A stretch of 10,068 nucleotides of DNA, from the NCBI GenBank assembly GCA_949286295.1, contig CASECK010000018.1, forward strand, positions 1 through 10,068, in the 5' to 3' direction. Position numbers and translations under genes: made by a program. This document shows, one piece after another, positions 1-6,164 of the stretch. The notes under the pieces are model-generated. The model saw only the letters and a program-made list of their open reading frames with translations, ran no database searches and had not been told where the DNA came from. Source of the DNA: an uncultured bacterium. Lineage in GTDB: Bacteria > Bacillota > Clostridia > Oscillospirales > Oscillospiraceae. Numbering within the stretch: position 1 is the first letter of the stretch; each line of letters begins with the position of its first letter.

Positions 1-446
1 TGGCCCAGGCCAAGGAGTATATGGACAAGTATTTTGAGCACTACTCCGGCGTCCGGGCCTATATGGACGCCGTGGTGGAGCAGGCCCGGCGGGACGGCTA
101 TGTGTCCACCCTGTTCGGCCGCCGCCGCTGGGTGCCGGAGCTGAACTCCTCCAACTTCAATACCCGCTCCTTTGGGGAGCGGGTGGCCCTCAACGCCCCC
201 ATTCAGGGCACCGCCGCCGACATCATCAAGCTGGCCATGGTCCGGGTCCGGGACCGGCTGCGGGCCGAGGGGCTGGAGGGCCGGCTGGTCCTTCAGGTCC
301 ACGACGAGCTGATTGTGGAGTGCCCCCAGGCCGAGGCCCAGCGGGTCTGCCGCCTGGTGGAGGAGGAGATGGAGGGGGTCGCCGCCCTGTCCGTCCCCCT
401 GCTGGCCGAGACCCACGCCGGCAAGAGCTGGGCGGACGCCCACTGA
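1..446 (+). CDS. polA: DNA polymerase I, C-terminal part (5' end outside window)
   Basis: This is the last 147 codons of DNA polymerase I, which fills gaps after RNA-primer removal and excision repair. The reading frame is open from base 3, so the gene begins upstream of the window. Family A polymerase hallmarks are visible: the GRRRWVPEL stretch, then ERVALNAPIQGTAADIIK (the fingers/palm region that precedes motif C), and motif C as LQVHDELIVE, whose HDE holds a catalytic metal-binding Asp. The protein ends shortly after motif C, as is normal for the family, so the C-terminus is complete. Whether an active 3'-5' exonuclease domain exists cannot be seen here. rimI follows after 41 bases with no terminator between, so the two are probably co-transcribed. 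An internal ATG at 21 is not the start. Confidence 0.96.
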   Translation, partial: AQAKEYMDKYFEHYSGVRAYMDAVVEQARRDGYVSTLFGRRRWVPELNSSNFNTRSFGERVALNAPIQGTAADIIKLAMVRVRDRLRAEGLEGRLVLQVHDELIVECPQAEAQRVCRLVEEEMEGVAALSVPLLAETHAGKSWADAH

Positions 447-460
447 CCCCCCCCCCGGGG
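447..460. repeat. C10-G4 homopolymer tract between polA and rimI
   Basis: Ten consecutive C (447-456) are followed by four G (457-460), directly after the polA stop and about 15 bases before the rimI ribosome site. The run could fold into a small C/G hairpin and could vary in length by slippage. No function is shown. Confidence 0.6.
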
Positions 461-487
461 CCAAACTCTACCGCAGGAGAAGTTTTT

Positions 488-955
488 ATGTACTATGAGA
501 TTGTCCCCATGGACCGCAGCCACATCGGGCAGATTGCCGCCTTGGAAGCCGCTTGCTTCTCCACCCCCTGGAGCGCGGCCATGTTGGAGGAAGAGCTGTT
601 CAATCCCCAGGCCAGCTTCCTGGTGGCCGAGGACGGCGAGGGCAACATCCTGGGCTACGCCGGCCTGCACGTGGTGCTGGACGAGGGCTATATCGACAAC
701 ATCGCCGTGGAACCTGACGCCCGGCGGCACGGGGTGGCCTCCGCCCTGCTGGACGTCTACTGCCGCTTCGGCGCGGCCAACCTGGCCTTTCTCACCTTAG
801 AGGTCCGCGCCTCCAACCTGCCCGCCATCGGCCTGTATGAGAAATACGGCTTTCAGCGGGCGGGGGTCCGCCGGGGCTATTACCAGCGCCCCCGGGAAGA
901 CGCGCTCATCATGACCCGGACCTTCTCCCGTCCGGAGGCGGAGGGACATCTCTAA
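488..955 (+). CDS. rimI: Ribosomal protein S18 alanine N-acetyltransferase RimI (GNAT family)
   Basis: The gene encodes a 155-residue GNAT acetyltransferase that transfers acetyl from acetyl-CoA to a protein N-terminus, classically Ala1 of ribosomal protein S18. The ATG at 488 is chosen because AGGAGA lies at 475-480 with good spacing; the frame is open further upstream but that part overlaps polA and is a shadow. Visible features are the acetyl-CoA pyrophosphate loop (about residues 78-87, ARRHGVASAL) and the RimI signature LEVRASN (104-110) followed by LYEKYGF (116-122) and GYYQRPREDALIM (130-142). E105 and Y117 align with the catalytic Glu and Tyr described for the enterobacterial enzyme. 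Length matches the family. Its neighbour is tsaD, a common pairing in Firmicutes (often with tsaB and tsaE, not seen here). Specificity for S18 is inferred from family membership. Confidence 0.93.
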   Translation: MYYEIVPMDRSHIGQIAALEAACFSTPWSAAMLEEELFNPQASFLVAEDGEGNILGYAGLHVVLDEGYIDNIAVEPDARRHGVASALLDVYCRFGAANLAFLTLEVRASNLPAIGLYEKYGFQRAGVRRGYYQRPREDALIMTRTFSRPEAEGHL

Positions 956-1001
956 GATTGCCCGCCGCGCCATTTCCACTTCAGAGAGCAGGTGCTGCCC
1001 C

Positions 1002-2012
1002 ATGAATATCCTTGCCATTGAATCCTCCTGCGACGATACCGCCGCGGCGGTGGTGCAGGACGGCCGGACCGTGCTGTCCAGCTGCGTGTCCTCCCAAATC
1101 GAGATGCACAACTTGTACGGCGGCGTGGTGCCCGAGATTGCCTCGCGCAAGCACGTGGAGGCGGTCACCGCCCTGGCCGGCCGCGCCCTGGCCGAGGCCG
1201 GCCTCGCCCCCGGCGGGCTGGACGCCGTGGCCGTCACCTACGCCCCCGGTCTCATCGGCGCGGTGCTGGTGGGGGTAAACTTTGCCAAGGGGGCCGCCCT
1301 GTCCCTGGGCCTGCCCCTGATTCCCGTCCACCACGTCCGGGGCCACATTGCCGCCAACTACCTGACCCATCCGGACCTGGAGCCCCCCTTCGTGTGCCTG
1401 TGCGTGTCCGGCGGCACCACCGCCATTGTGGACGTGCGCTCCTACACGGAGATGTCGGTGCTGGGGGGCACCCGGGACGACGCCGCCGGGGAGTGTTTTG
1501 ACAAGGTGGCCCGGGTGCTGGGGCTGGGCTATCCCGGCGGCCCCCCCATGGACAAGCTGGCCCAGGGCGGGGACGCGGACCGGTACGGCCTGCCCGTGGC
1601 CCATGTGGCCGGCGCGCCGCTGGATATGTCCTTCTCCGGCCTGAAAACCGCCAGCCTCAATTTGATTCACAACGCCCAGCAGAAGGGGGAGGCGCTGGAC
1701 CTGCCCTCCTTCGCCGCCAGCTTCGGCCGGGCGGTGAGCGACAGCCTGGTCCCCCGGGCTGTGGCCGCCGCCCTGGAGCGGAGCTATGGCAGGCTGGCCG
1801 TGGCGGGGGGGGTGGCCGCCAACAGCCGCATCCGCTCTGACCTCCAGGCCGCCTGCGCCGCCCGCTCCATCCGGCTGTTCCTGCCCCAGCTGCGGTACTG
1901 CGGCGACAACGCCGCCATGATTGGCTGCCAGGGGTATTACGAGTACCAGGCCGGCCACACCGCCGGTCTGGATTTGAACGCCTATGCCACCAGGGACATC
2001 TCCCTGGGCTGA
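1002..2012 (+). CDS. tsaD: tRNA N6-adenosine threonylcarbamoyltransferase TsaD (Kae1/Gcp family)
   Basis: TsaD transfers the threonylcarbamoyl group from threonylcarbamoyl-AMP to A37 of tRNAs that read ANN codons, working with TsaB and TsaE, which lie outside this window. The 336-residue length is typical. The N-terminus MNILAIESSCDDTAAAVV is the ASKHA phosphate-binding loop. H111 and H115 (VHHVRGH) are the metal-binding pair. CVSGGTTAIVDV (about 131-142), the ECFDKVARVLGLGYPGGP segment (about 165-182), SFSGLKT and GGVAANSRIR are all conserved family blocks, so the active site looks complete. The start is the ATG at 1002, preceded by a modest AGCAGGTG site; rimI lies 46 bases upstream with no terminator, so they probably share a transcript. 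A long antisense ORF over this gene is a GC-content shadow. Confidence 0.97.
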   Translation: MNILAIESSCDDTAAAVVQDGRTVLSSCVSSQIEMHNLYGGVVPEIASRKHVEAVTALAGRALAEAGLAPGGLDAVAVTYAPGLIGAVLVGVNFAKGAALSLGLPLIPVHHVRGHIAANYLTHPDLEPPFVCLCVSGGTTAIVDVRSYTEMSVLGGTRDDAAGECFDKVARVLGLGYPGGPPMDKLAQGGDADRYGLPVAHVAGAPLDMSFSGLKTASLNLIHNAQQKGEALDLPSFAASFGRAVSDSLVPRAVAAALERSYGRLAVAGGVAANSRIRSDLQAACAARSIRLFLPQLRYCGDNAAMIGCQGYYEYQAGHTAGLDLNAYATRDISLG

Positions 2013-2042
2013 GGGGCGCGGCCCCGGCCGTCGAACGTGGTC

Positions 2043-2060
2043 GAAAAAGTGTACTTTTTC
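2043..2060. repeat. A/T-rich perfect dyad downstream of tsaD
   Basis: GAAAAAGT (2043-2050) and ACTTTTTC (2053-2060) form an 8-bp perfect inverted repeat around GT. A TTGACA hexamer follows at 2064-2069, with only weak -10 candidates near 2085-2093. It could be an operator or a weak terminator for tsaD. A GC hairpin (GGGGC 2013-2017 / GCCCC 2021-2025) lies just before it but has no adjacent T-run. Confidence 0.4.
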
Positions 2061-2187
2061 ATATTGACAGCACCCGCCGTTTTTCATTATGTCACCTTTT
2101 GGAGCAATCCATCTCTCCATCCCCTCCCCCCTTTCACACTTTACCGCCTGTAAATCCCCTGTATTTGACAGCTTTCGACAGCCGTTC

Positions 2188-2217
2188 TGTGGAAAACCCT
2201 GTGGAAATTGTGTATAA
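2188..2217. promoter_or_regulatory. Cluster of three DnaA-box-like 9-mers in an AT-rich gap
   Basis: Three same-orientation 9-mers lie at 2188-2196 (TGTGGAAAA), 2200-2208 (TGTGGAAAT) and 2209-2217 (TGTGTATAA). Their reverse complements are TTTTCCACA, ATTTCCACA and TTATACACA. Against the relaxed DnaA consensus TTWTNCACA the first and third match fully and the second has one mismatch. They sit in a strongly AT-rich stretch (about 2040-2275) that contrasts with the surrounding GC-rich genes. The gap 2013-2317 has no coding signal I can support. Binding by DnaA is inferred from motif only. Confidence 0.4.
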
Positions 2218-2317
2218 CTTTGTTTCGTTCTCATTATGCTTCGTTTTTATGTAAAGTGATACGTTATTTCACGCCGGCCCCTGCCGCCCGTTCCGGCAAA
2301 ATTTTTCCCCAGGGGGA

Positions 2318-2346
2318 TTGACAGGGGAAGGGGCCGGTGTTATAAT
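2318..2346 (+). promoter_or_regulatory. Consensus sigma-A promoter of the infC-rpmI-rplT operon
   Basis: TTGACA at 2318-2323 and TATAAT at 2341-2346 are both perfect hexamers separated by exactly 17 bases. Transcription should begin near 2353, giving a leader of about 155 bases before infC. A perfect promoter upstream of translation genes suits strong constitutive transcription that is trimmed later in the leader. Confidence 0.93.
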
Positions 2347-2352
2347 GCCTTC

Positions 2353-2490
2353 GCACAAGAAAGCAGGTACGGTTCCCCGTCCTCACCCCAGGTTCGCGCC
2401 AAAGGGTCAACATGGAGAAAACGCCGCCGGTTCTCCGGCGCTGTTTTGCTGTGATGTGGGAGCCTGACCGGCGGCCCGCATTTTTTATTG
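2353..2490 (+). promoter_or_regulatory. infC operon leader with attenuator (putative L20-type leader)
   Basis: The leader contains mutually exclusive pairings. One hairpin pairs CGCCGG (2425-2430) with CCGGCG (2435-2440) around TTCT and can extend with AAAAC (2418-2422) against GTTTT (2443-2447). A second hairpin at 2455-2480 (TGTGGG...CCCGCA, with GCC/GGC inside) abuts six T (2481-2486) and looks like an intrinsic terminator. An alternative long-range helix pairs GCCGCCGG (2423-2430) with CCGGCGGC (2468-2475) and would break both. This three-helix layout fits transcription attenuation, as known for the B. subtilis infC operon, which ribosomal protein L20 represses. That L20 is the effector here is inference from that precedent; I did not identify an L20-binding motif. 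Confidence 0.65.
2455..2488 (+). terminator. Intrinsic attenuator terminator in the infC leader
   Basis: The stem TGTGGG (2455-2460) pairs with CCCGCA (2475-2480), including one T.G wobble, with an inner GCC/GGC helix and a TGACC loop, directly followed by TTTTTTATT. It lies only about 20 bases before the infC start codon, so read-through must be controlled for the operon to be expressed. Confidence 0.6.
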
Positions 2491-2507
2491 TCTGGAGGTG
2501 CTTTCCC

Positions 2508-3038
2508 ATCGCTAACACAGGTCATCAAACCAACGACGAGATTCGCGACAAGGAAGTCCGTCTGATTTCCGAGTCCGGCGAGCAGCTGGGCATCATGTCC
2601 TCTCAGGAGGCGCTGCGCCTGGCCGAGGAACGCAGTTTGGATTTGGTCAAGATCTCCCCCACCGCCGTGCCTCCGGTGTGCAAACTGATGGACTACGGCA
2701 AGTACCGGTTCGAGCAGACCAAGCGCGAGAAGGAAGCCCGCAAGAATCAGCGCGTGGTGGAAATCAAGGAGATTCGGATGTCCCCCAGCATTGACGTCAA
2801 CGACTTCAATGTGAAGCTGCGCAACGCCCAGAAGTTCCTGTCCGAGGGCAACCGGTGCAAGGTCACCGTCCGCTTCCGCGGCCGGGAGATGGCCCACACC
2901 AACATCGGTCAGGAGCTGCTGCTGAAGTTCGCCGAGCAATGCGGCGAACAGGCGGTCATGGACAAGTCCCCCAAGCTTGAGGGCCGGCATATGTCCATCT
3001 TCCTGTCCCCCAAGCCTGCCAAAGATGCCAAAAAGTAA
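2508..3038 (+). CDS. infC: Translation initiation factor IF-3, AUC start codon
   Basis: IF-3 binds the 30S subunit, keeps it apart from 50S and checks start-codon/initiator-tRNA pairing. The protein is 176 residues: an N-terminal domain (about 1-75, starting MANTGHQTNDEIR), the signature PVCKLMDYGKYRFE (56-69), a Lys/Arg-rich linker (71-82) and a C-terminal domain starting near VVEIKEIRMSP. The start is ATC at 2508, placed 7 bases after GGAGGTG (2494-2500). The protein then begins exactly where IF-3 proteins begin, and no ATG is in frame nearby. The in-frame ATG at 2412 would add 32 unrelated residues and would translate through the attenuator, so it is rejected. Non-AUG starts (AUU, AUC) are a known IF-3 feature that allows autoregulation. 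rpmI follows after 18 bases. Confidence 0.95.
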   Translation: MANTGHQTNDEIRDKEVRLISESGEQLGIMSSQEALRLAEERSLDLVKISPTAVPPVCKLMDYGKYRFEQTKREKEARKNQRVVEIKEIRMSPSIDVNDFNVKLRNAQKFLSEGNRCKVTVRFRGREMAHTNIGQELLLKFAEQCGEQAVMDKSPKLEGRHMSIFLSPKPAKDAKK

Positions 3039-3056
3039 GTAAAGGAGTTCACTGTT

Positions 3057-3266
3057 ATGCCGAAGATTAAAATCAAGACTCACAGCGGCGCCAAGAAGCG
3101 CTTCTCCCTCACGAAGTCCGGCAAAGTCAAGCGCGCCATGACCAAAAAGCGCCACCTGCTCAACGGCCACGGCAAGACCACCAAGCTCAAGCGGGCTCTG
3201 CGCGGCACCACCTACGCCGACAAGACCAACGAGGCCGCCATCAAGCGCATGATTCTGTACAAGTAA
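3057..3266 (+). CDS. rpmI: 50S ribosomal protein L35
   Basis: The 69-residue protein is very rich in Lys and Arg and begins with PKIKIKTHSGAKKRF, the L35 signature. It also has the conserved KKRHLLNGHGKTTKLKR stretch and ends in a hydrophobic IKRMILYK tail. L35 is a structural protein of the large ribosomal subunit. The length is a few residues above the common 64-66. AAAGGAG at 3041-3047 lies 9 bases before the ATG. It is the middle gene of the infC-rpmI-rplT operon, with 18 bases to infC and 21 to rplT, so co-expression from the promoter at 2318 is expected. Confidence 0.97.
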   Translation: MPKIKIKTHSGAKKRFSLTKSGKVKRAMTKKRHLLNGHGKTTKLKRALRGTTYADKTNEAAIKRMILYK

Positions 3267-3287
3267 GACACAGGGAGGAAACGAACA

Positions 3288-3644
3288 ATGGCAAGAGTTA
3301 AAGGCGCGATGATGACGCGCAAGAGAAGAAATAAAATCCTCAAGATGGCCAAGGGCTACTGGGGTTCCAAGTCCAAGCACTTCAAGATGGCCAACCAGGC
3401 CGTGATGAAGTCCGGCGTCTACGCCTACACCGGCCGCAAGCTGAAAAAGCGCGACTTCCGCCAGCTGTGGATCGCCCGAATCAATGCCGCCTGCAAGCTC
3501 AACGGCATGAACTACTCCACCTTCATGAACGGGCTGAAGAAGGCCGGCATCGTCATCAACCGCAAGATGCTGGCCGAGCTGGCCGTCAACGACAAGGCCG
3601 CCTTCACCCAGCTGACCCAGACCGCCAAGGCCGCCCTGGCCTGA
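3288..3644 (+). CDS. rplT: 50S ribosomal protein L20
   Basis: L20 is an early 23S-rRNA-binding assembly protein of the large subunit and, in studied bacteria, the autogenous repressor of its own operon. The 118-residue length is the family norm. The N-terminal half is a basic rRNA-binding extension (MARVKGAMMTRKRRNKILKMAKGYWG), followed by the signature KKRDFRQLWIARINAA (53-68) and the globular C-terminal domain that binds rRNA and, in studied species, the mRNA. GGAGG at 3274-3278 precedes the ATG. It is the last gene of the operon, and a strong terminator follows at 3668-3700. Together with the leader at 2353-2490 this would form a closed feedback loop, which is inferred rather than shown. 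Confidence 0.97.
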   Translation: MARVKGAMMTRKRRNKILKMAKGYWGSKSKHFKMANQAVMKSGVYAYTGRKLKKRDFRQLWIARINAACKLNGMNYSTFMNGLKKAGIVINRKMLAELAVNDKAAFTQLTQTAKAALA

Positions 3645-3667
3645 GGCCGCTGCGTTTGAACCGCCGT

Positions 3668-3700
3668 CCCGGCGCCTCCCCGGCGCCGGGATTTTCTTTT
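3668..3700 (+). terminator. Rho-independent terminator of the infC-rpmI-rplT operon
   Basis: A perfect 9-bp stem CCCGGCGCC (3668-3676) / GGCGCCGGG (3682-3690) with a five-base loop is followed by ATTTTCTTTT. It begins 23 bases after the rplT stop. Confidence 0.93.
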
Positions 3701-3709
3701 GCAGCTATC

Positions 3710-3738
3710 TTGCGAAAATTCGGGTTTTCCCGTATGAT
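3710..3738 (+). promoter_or_regulatory. Sigma-A-type promoter of the two-component operon
   Basis: TTGCGA (3710-3715), a 17-base spacer and TATGAT (3733-3738) make a good near-consensus promoter. It lies right after the operon terminator and about 35 bases before the kinase start. The in-frame ATG at 3734 falls inside the -10 box, which supports the downstream GTG as the real start. Confidence 0.7.
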
Positions 3739-3772
3739 AGTGGGGAGACCAGTGCCGGAAGGAGGTGCGCGT

Positions 3773-5092
3773 GTGGATTTGTCCAACTACCGCGTCTTGC
3801 AGAATCTGCGTCTGACGCCGCGCCAGCGGCAGCTGATCATCGGCGTGCTGGTGGCCCTGTCCAGTCAATTCTATCTCACCGCCTGGGCCCGGGGCTTCCG
3901 CATCTCGGCGGCGGCCATCCTGTATCCCGCCCTGCTGGTCACCATGATGCGGGACAGTCACCGGCCGGACACCGGGCTGATTACCGGACTGTGCGTGCTG
4001 GCGCTGCGCACCGCTCTGAGCCTGCTCCAGGGGGCGTCCCTGGCCGACGCGCTGATTACCGAGTACCCCGGCGGGGTGTTCTACCTCTGCTACGACCTGC
4101 TGCTGTGCCTGCTGGTCCGGGACCGGCGGACCGTCTCGCCCCTCTGGCTGCTGGCCTCCCTGTGGGTCTGCGACCTGGCCTCCAACGCGCTCAACCTGCT
4201 GCTGTCCAGCCAGCTGCGCCCCGGGGAGGCCCCGCTGCCCGCTTTCTTCTCCCTGGCCGGGCTGGCCCTGATTCGCTCCTTCACCGCCTGCGCCATCCTG
4301 TTGGCCTCCCAGGGCTACCACCAGCTGCTGCTGCGCTCTGAGCACGAGCACCGCTATCACCGGCTGTTTCTGCTGACCGCCAACCTGCGCACCGAGCTGT
4401 ACTTTCTCAAAAAGGACTCCGAGGACATCGAGGCGGTCATGTCCCACGCCTACCGGCTCTATGAGCGGCTGGAAAAGGCCGGCGCCCCGGAGGAGCTGAG
4501 CAGTCTGGCCCTGGCCATCGCCCGGGAGGTTCACGAGGTCAAAAAGGACAACCTGCTGATTATCCGGGGTCTGGAGGAAAATGTGGCCCAGACCTATGAC
4601 CACCAGGATATGTCCCTGTCCGACTTACTGCACATCCTGGACGCCTCCACCAGGCAGTTCCTGGGCCAGCAGCGGGCGGACATCCGCCTGGAGTACCGCT
4701 ATCAGCAGGATTTCCCCGTCCGGGAGCACTACCGCCTGCTGTCCATTCTGAAAAATCTGGTCACCAACGCGGTGGAGGCCATTCAGGCCGGCCCCCGGCG
4801 GGGGCTGGTCAGCCTGAATGTCCGGGTGGAGGGAGAGCAGCTGTACTTCACCGTGGCCGACGACGGCCCGGGCATCTCCCCCCGGGCCTGCCGGCTGCTG
4901 TTCCAGGTGGGCTACTCCACCAAATTTGACGCGGATACCGGCAACATCAACCGGGGCGTGGGCCTGCCGGCGGTGCGGTTTATTGTGGAGGAGCTGGGCG
5001 GCTCCATCCAGGTGGACTCCCAGCCGGGCCGGGGGGCGGTCTTCTCCGTCTGCCTGCCCATGCGCTCTGTCTCAGGAGGCGAACTGCCATGA
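3773..5092 (+). CDS. Membrane sensor histidine kinase, GlnK/YcbA-like partner of a GlnL-type regulator
   Basis: The GTG at 3773 is chosen because GGAGG (3761-3765) lies 7 bases upstream and the promoter -10 box excludes the earlier ATG, giving 439 residues. Residues 20-182 hold about six hydrophobic helices with short loops and no large outside domain. A linker leads to the phospho-acceptor region AREVHEVKKD, with H254 as the likely phosphorylated His. A GHKL ATPase follows: N box LKNLVTNAVEAI (326-337), G1 VADDGPGI (361-368) and G2 NRGVGLPAVRFIVEELGG (393-410). The kinase would phosphorylate the regulator encoded by the next gene, which overlaps its stop by 4 bases. The EVHEVKKD form of the H box resembles kinases paired with YcbB-domain regulators. 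The ligand is unknown; glutamine or glutamate is inferred from the partner and from gltS downstream. Sensing would have to occur within the membrane helices. Confidence 0.88.
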   Translation: MDLSNYRVLQNLRLTPRQRQLIIGVLVALSSQFYLTAWARGFRISAAAILYPALLVTMMRDSHRPDTGLITGLCVLALRTALSLLQGASLADALITEYPGGVFYLCYDLLLCLLVRDRRTVSPLWLLASLWVCDLASNALNLLLSSQLRPGEAPLPAFFSLAGLALIRSFTACAILLASQGYHQLLLRSEHEHRYHRLFLLTANLRTELYFLKKDSEDIEAVMSHAYRLYERLEKAGAPEELSSLALAIAREVHEVKKDNLLIIRGLEENVAQTYDHQDMSLSDLLHILDASTRQFLGQQRADIRLEYRYQQDFPVREHYRLLSILKNLVTNAVEAIQAGPRRGLVSLNVRVEGEQLYFTVADDGPGISPRACRLLFQVGYSTKFDADTGNINRGVGLPAVRFIVEELGGSIQVDSQPGRGAVFSVCLPMRSVSGGELP

Positions 5093-5928
5093 AAATTTTC
5101 ATCATCGAGGATGACATCTCCGTCATCAGCATCTTAGAGGACATTGTGGAGGACAGCGGTCTGGGGCAGGTGTGCGGCGACACCGCCGACGCCCCGGCGG
5201 ACCCGGAGCGGGTGCTGGCCCTGGACCCGGACCTGATTCTCACCGACCTGCTCATGCCGGACAAGGACGGCATCCAGCTGGTCCAGGAGCTGCGGCAGCG
5301 GGGCTGCCGGGCCAAGTTTATCATGATCTCCCAGGTCTCCTCCAAGGAGCTTATCTCCAAGGCCTATACCGCCGGGGTGGATTTTTTCATCCAGAAGCCC
5401 ATCAACCTCATCGAGGTCCGGCAGGTCATCTCCAACGTCAAGACCCAGCTGGAGAACGAGCGGGCCCTGAAGGCCATCCAGAGCGTCTTCGCCGGGCGGG
5501 AGGACCAGGCCGCCCCCCGGCCCGACCCCGCCGAGGCCCGCCGACGCAGGCTCAAGCTCATCCTCAGCCAGCTGGGCATGGCGGGGGAAAAGGGGTCCAA
5601 GGACATCACCGACCTGTGTATGCTCCTGCTGGAGGCGGGGGAGAGCATCTCCCAGGTGGGGGTGTCCGCCCTGTGCGCCCGCCTGCCCGGGCCGCCCAAG
5701 TCCACCGAACAGCGGGCCCGCCGGGCGGTGGAGCGGGGGCTGAGCCATATGGCCAGTCTGGGGCTTGAGGACTATAACAACGAGCTGTTTGTCCGCTACG
5801 CCGCCCGGCTGTTCCCCTTTCGGGAGGTCCGGGCGGAGATGGCCTTCCAGCAGGGGAACGGCCCCCGGGGCAAGGCCAACCTGAAAAAGTTCCTGGACGG
5901 ACTGATGATTTTGGTGGAAGAGGAGTGA
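5089..5928 (+). CDS. glnL: Response regulator with C-terminal YcbB domain (GlnL family)
   Basis: The protein has 279 residues. An N-terminal receiver (1-125) shows the acidic pair D8/D9, the phosphorylation site D53 (ILTDLLMPDKDG), S81 and K103 (QKP). After a Pro-rich linker (135-152), residues 155-276 match the YcbB DNA-binding domain of B. subtilis GlnL. Key blocks are GEKGSKDITDL, STEQRARRAVERGLSHMASLGLEDY, FREVRAEM and NLKKFLDGL. In B. subtilis the GlnK-GlnL pair activates glutamine uptake and glutaminase genes. The ATG sits 9 bases after AGGAGG (5074-5079), inside the end of the kinase gene, with an ATGA overlap that implies translational coupling. gltS lies just downstream behind its own promoter and is the obvious candidate target. 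The symbol follows domain family; orthology was not tested. Confidence 0.9.
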   Translation: MKIFIIEDDISVISILEDIVEDSGLGQVCGDTADAPADPERVLALDPDLILTDLLMPDKDGIQLVQELRQRGCRAKFIMISQVSSKELISKAYTAGVDFFIQKPINLIEVRQVISNVKTQLENERALKAIQSVFAGREDQAAPRPDPAEARRRRLKLILSQLGMAGEKGSKDITDLCMLLLEAGESISQVGVSALCARLPGPPKSTEQRARRAVERGLSHMASLGLEDYNNELFVRYAARLFPFREVRAEMAFQQGNGPRGKANLKKFLDGLMILVEEE

Positions 5929-5940
5929 CCCCCTTCCCTT

Positions 5941-5990
5941 CACCGGCGCCCCCCTTCCGGGGAGGCGCCGGTGATTTTTTTCGTTTTTTT
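5941..5990 (+). terminator. Rho-independent terminator after the response regulator
   Basis: The stem CACCGGCGCC (5941-5950) / GGCGCCGGTG (5964-5973) is extended inside by CCCC/GGGG with one bulged A, and is followed by two T-runs (5975-5981 and 5984-5990). It starts 12 bases after the stop codon and separates the two-component operon from gltS. Confidence 0.95.
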
Positions 5991-6010
5991 CCAAGTTGTT
6001 TGTTTGGTTT

Positions 6011-6038
6011 TAACAAAAATTAAACTTTCACTTTGTTA
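6011..6038. promoter_or_regulatory. AT-rich inverted repeat upstream of gltS, candidate regulator site
   Basis: TAACAAA (6011-6017) and TTTGTTA (6032-6038) are perfect 7-base inverted arms whose centres are 21 bases apart, two helical turns. The dyad lies about 35 bases upstream of the proposed gltS -35 box, a normal place for an activator. The neighbouring GlnL-type regulator is the natural candidate to bind it. This is position and symmetry only. Confidence 0.4.
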
Positions 6039-6071
6039 TTTTAAGAGAAGATTTTTCAGGGCTGTTGGAAT

Positions 6072-6102
6072 TTGAAGCTTTTTGATACCCCCCGGCTACA
6101 AT
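6072..6102 (+). promoter_or_regulatory. Candidate gltS promoter with long spacer
   Basis: TACAAT (6097-6102) is a good -10 box. The best -35 match is TTGAAG (6072-6077), with a 19-base spacer, longer than ideal. A weak -35 with wide spacing is typical of promoters that need an activator. Transcription would start near 6109, leaving a leader of about 87 bases. Confidence 0.5.
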
Positions 6103-6113
6103 GACTTCGTTCC

Positions 6114-6164
6114 TGAGCCGCTGGGAGGAGAGCGGCTCACGCTTCGGGATATGGCGGTATCCCG
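6114..6164 (+). promoter_or_regulatory. Structured gltS leader: two perfect hairpins
   Basis: Hairpin 1 pairs 6114-6122 with 6131-6139 (9 bp, TGAGCCGCT/AGCGGCTCA) and shows GGGAGGAG in its loop. Hairpin 2 pairs CGGGATA (6145-6151) with TATCCCG (6158-6164) around TGGCGG. Both lie between the candidate promoter and the gltS ribosome site and neither is followed by a T-run, so they are not terminators. They may stabilise the mRNA or control translation. I do not recognise a known riboswitch class. Confidence 0.5.

Noticed and set aside
981..2234. A 417-codon antisense ORF across tsaD
   Set aside because: It mirrors tsaD in a GC-rich genome, is dominated by Gly, Ala, His and Gln, and has no family motifs; tsaD itself is unmistakable.
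2188..2275. Chromosomal origin oriC
   Set aside because: Only three imperfect boxes are present, and dnaA, dnaN and rpmH are absent; a DnaA-binding site is possible but an origin is not supported.
2412..2507. ATG at 2412 as the start of infC
   Set aside because: It lacks a ribosome site, would encode residues unlike IF-3 and would run through the attenuator; the ATC at 2508 has a strong GGAGGTG.
3512..4603. A 363-codon antisense ORF over rplT and the kinase
   Set aside because: It spans the end of rplT, a terminator and the kinase promoter, and has no recognisable domain.
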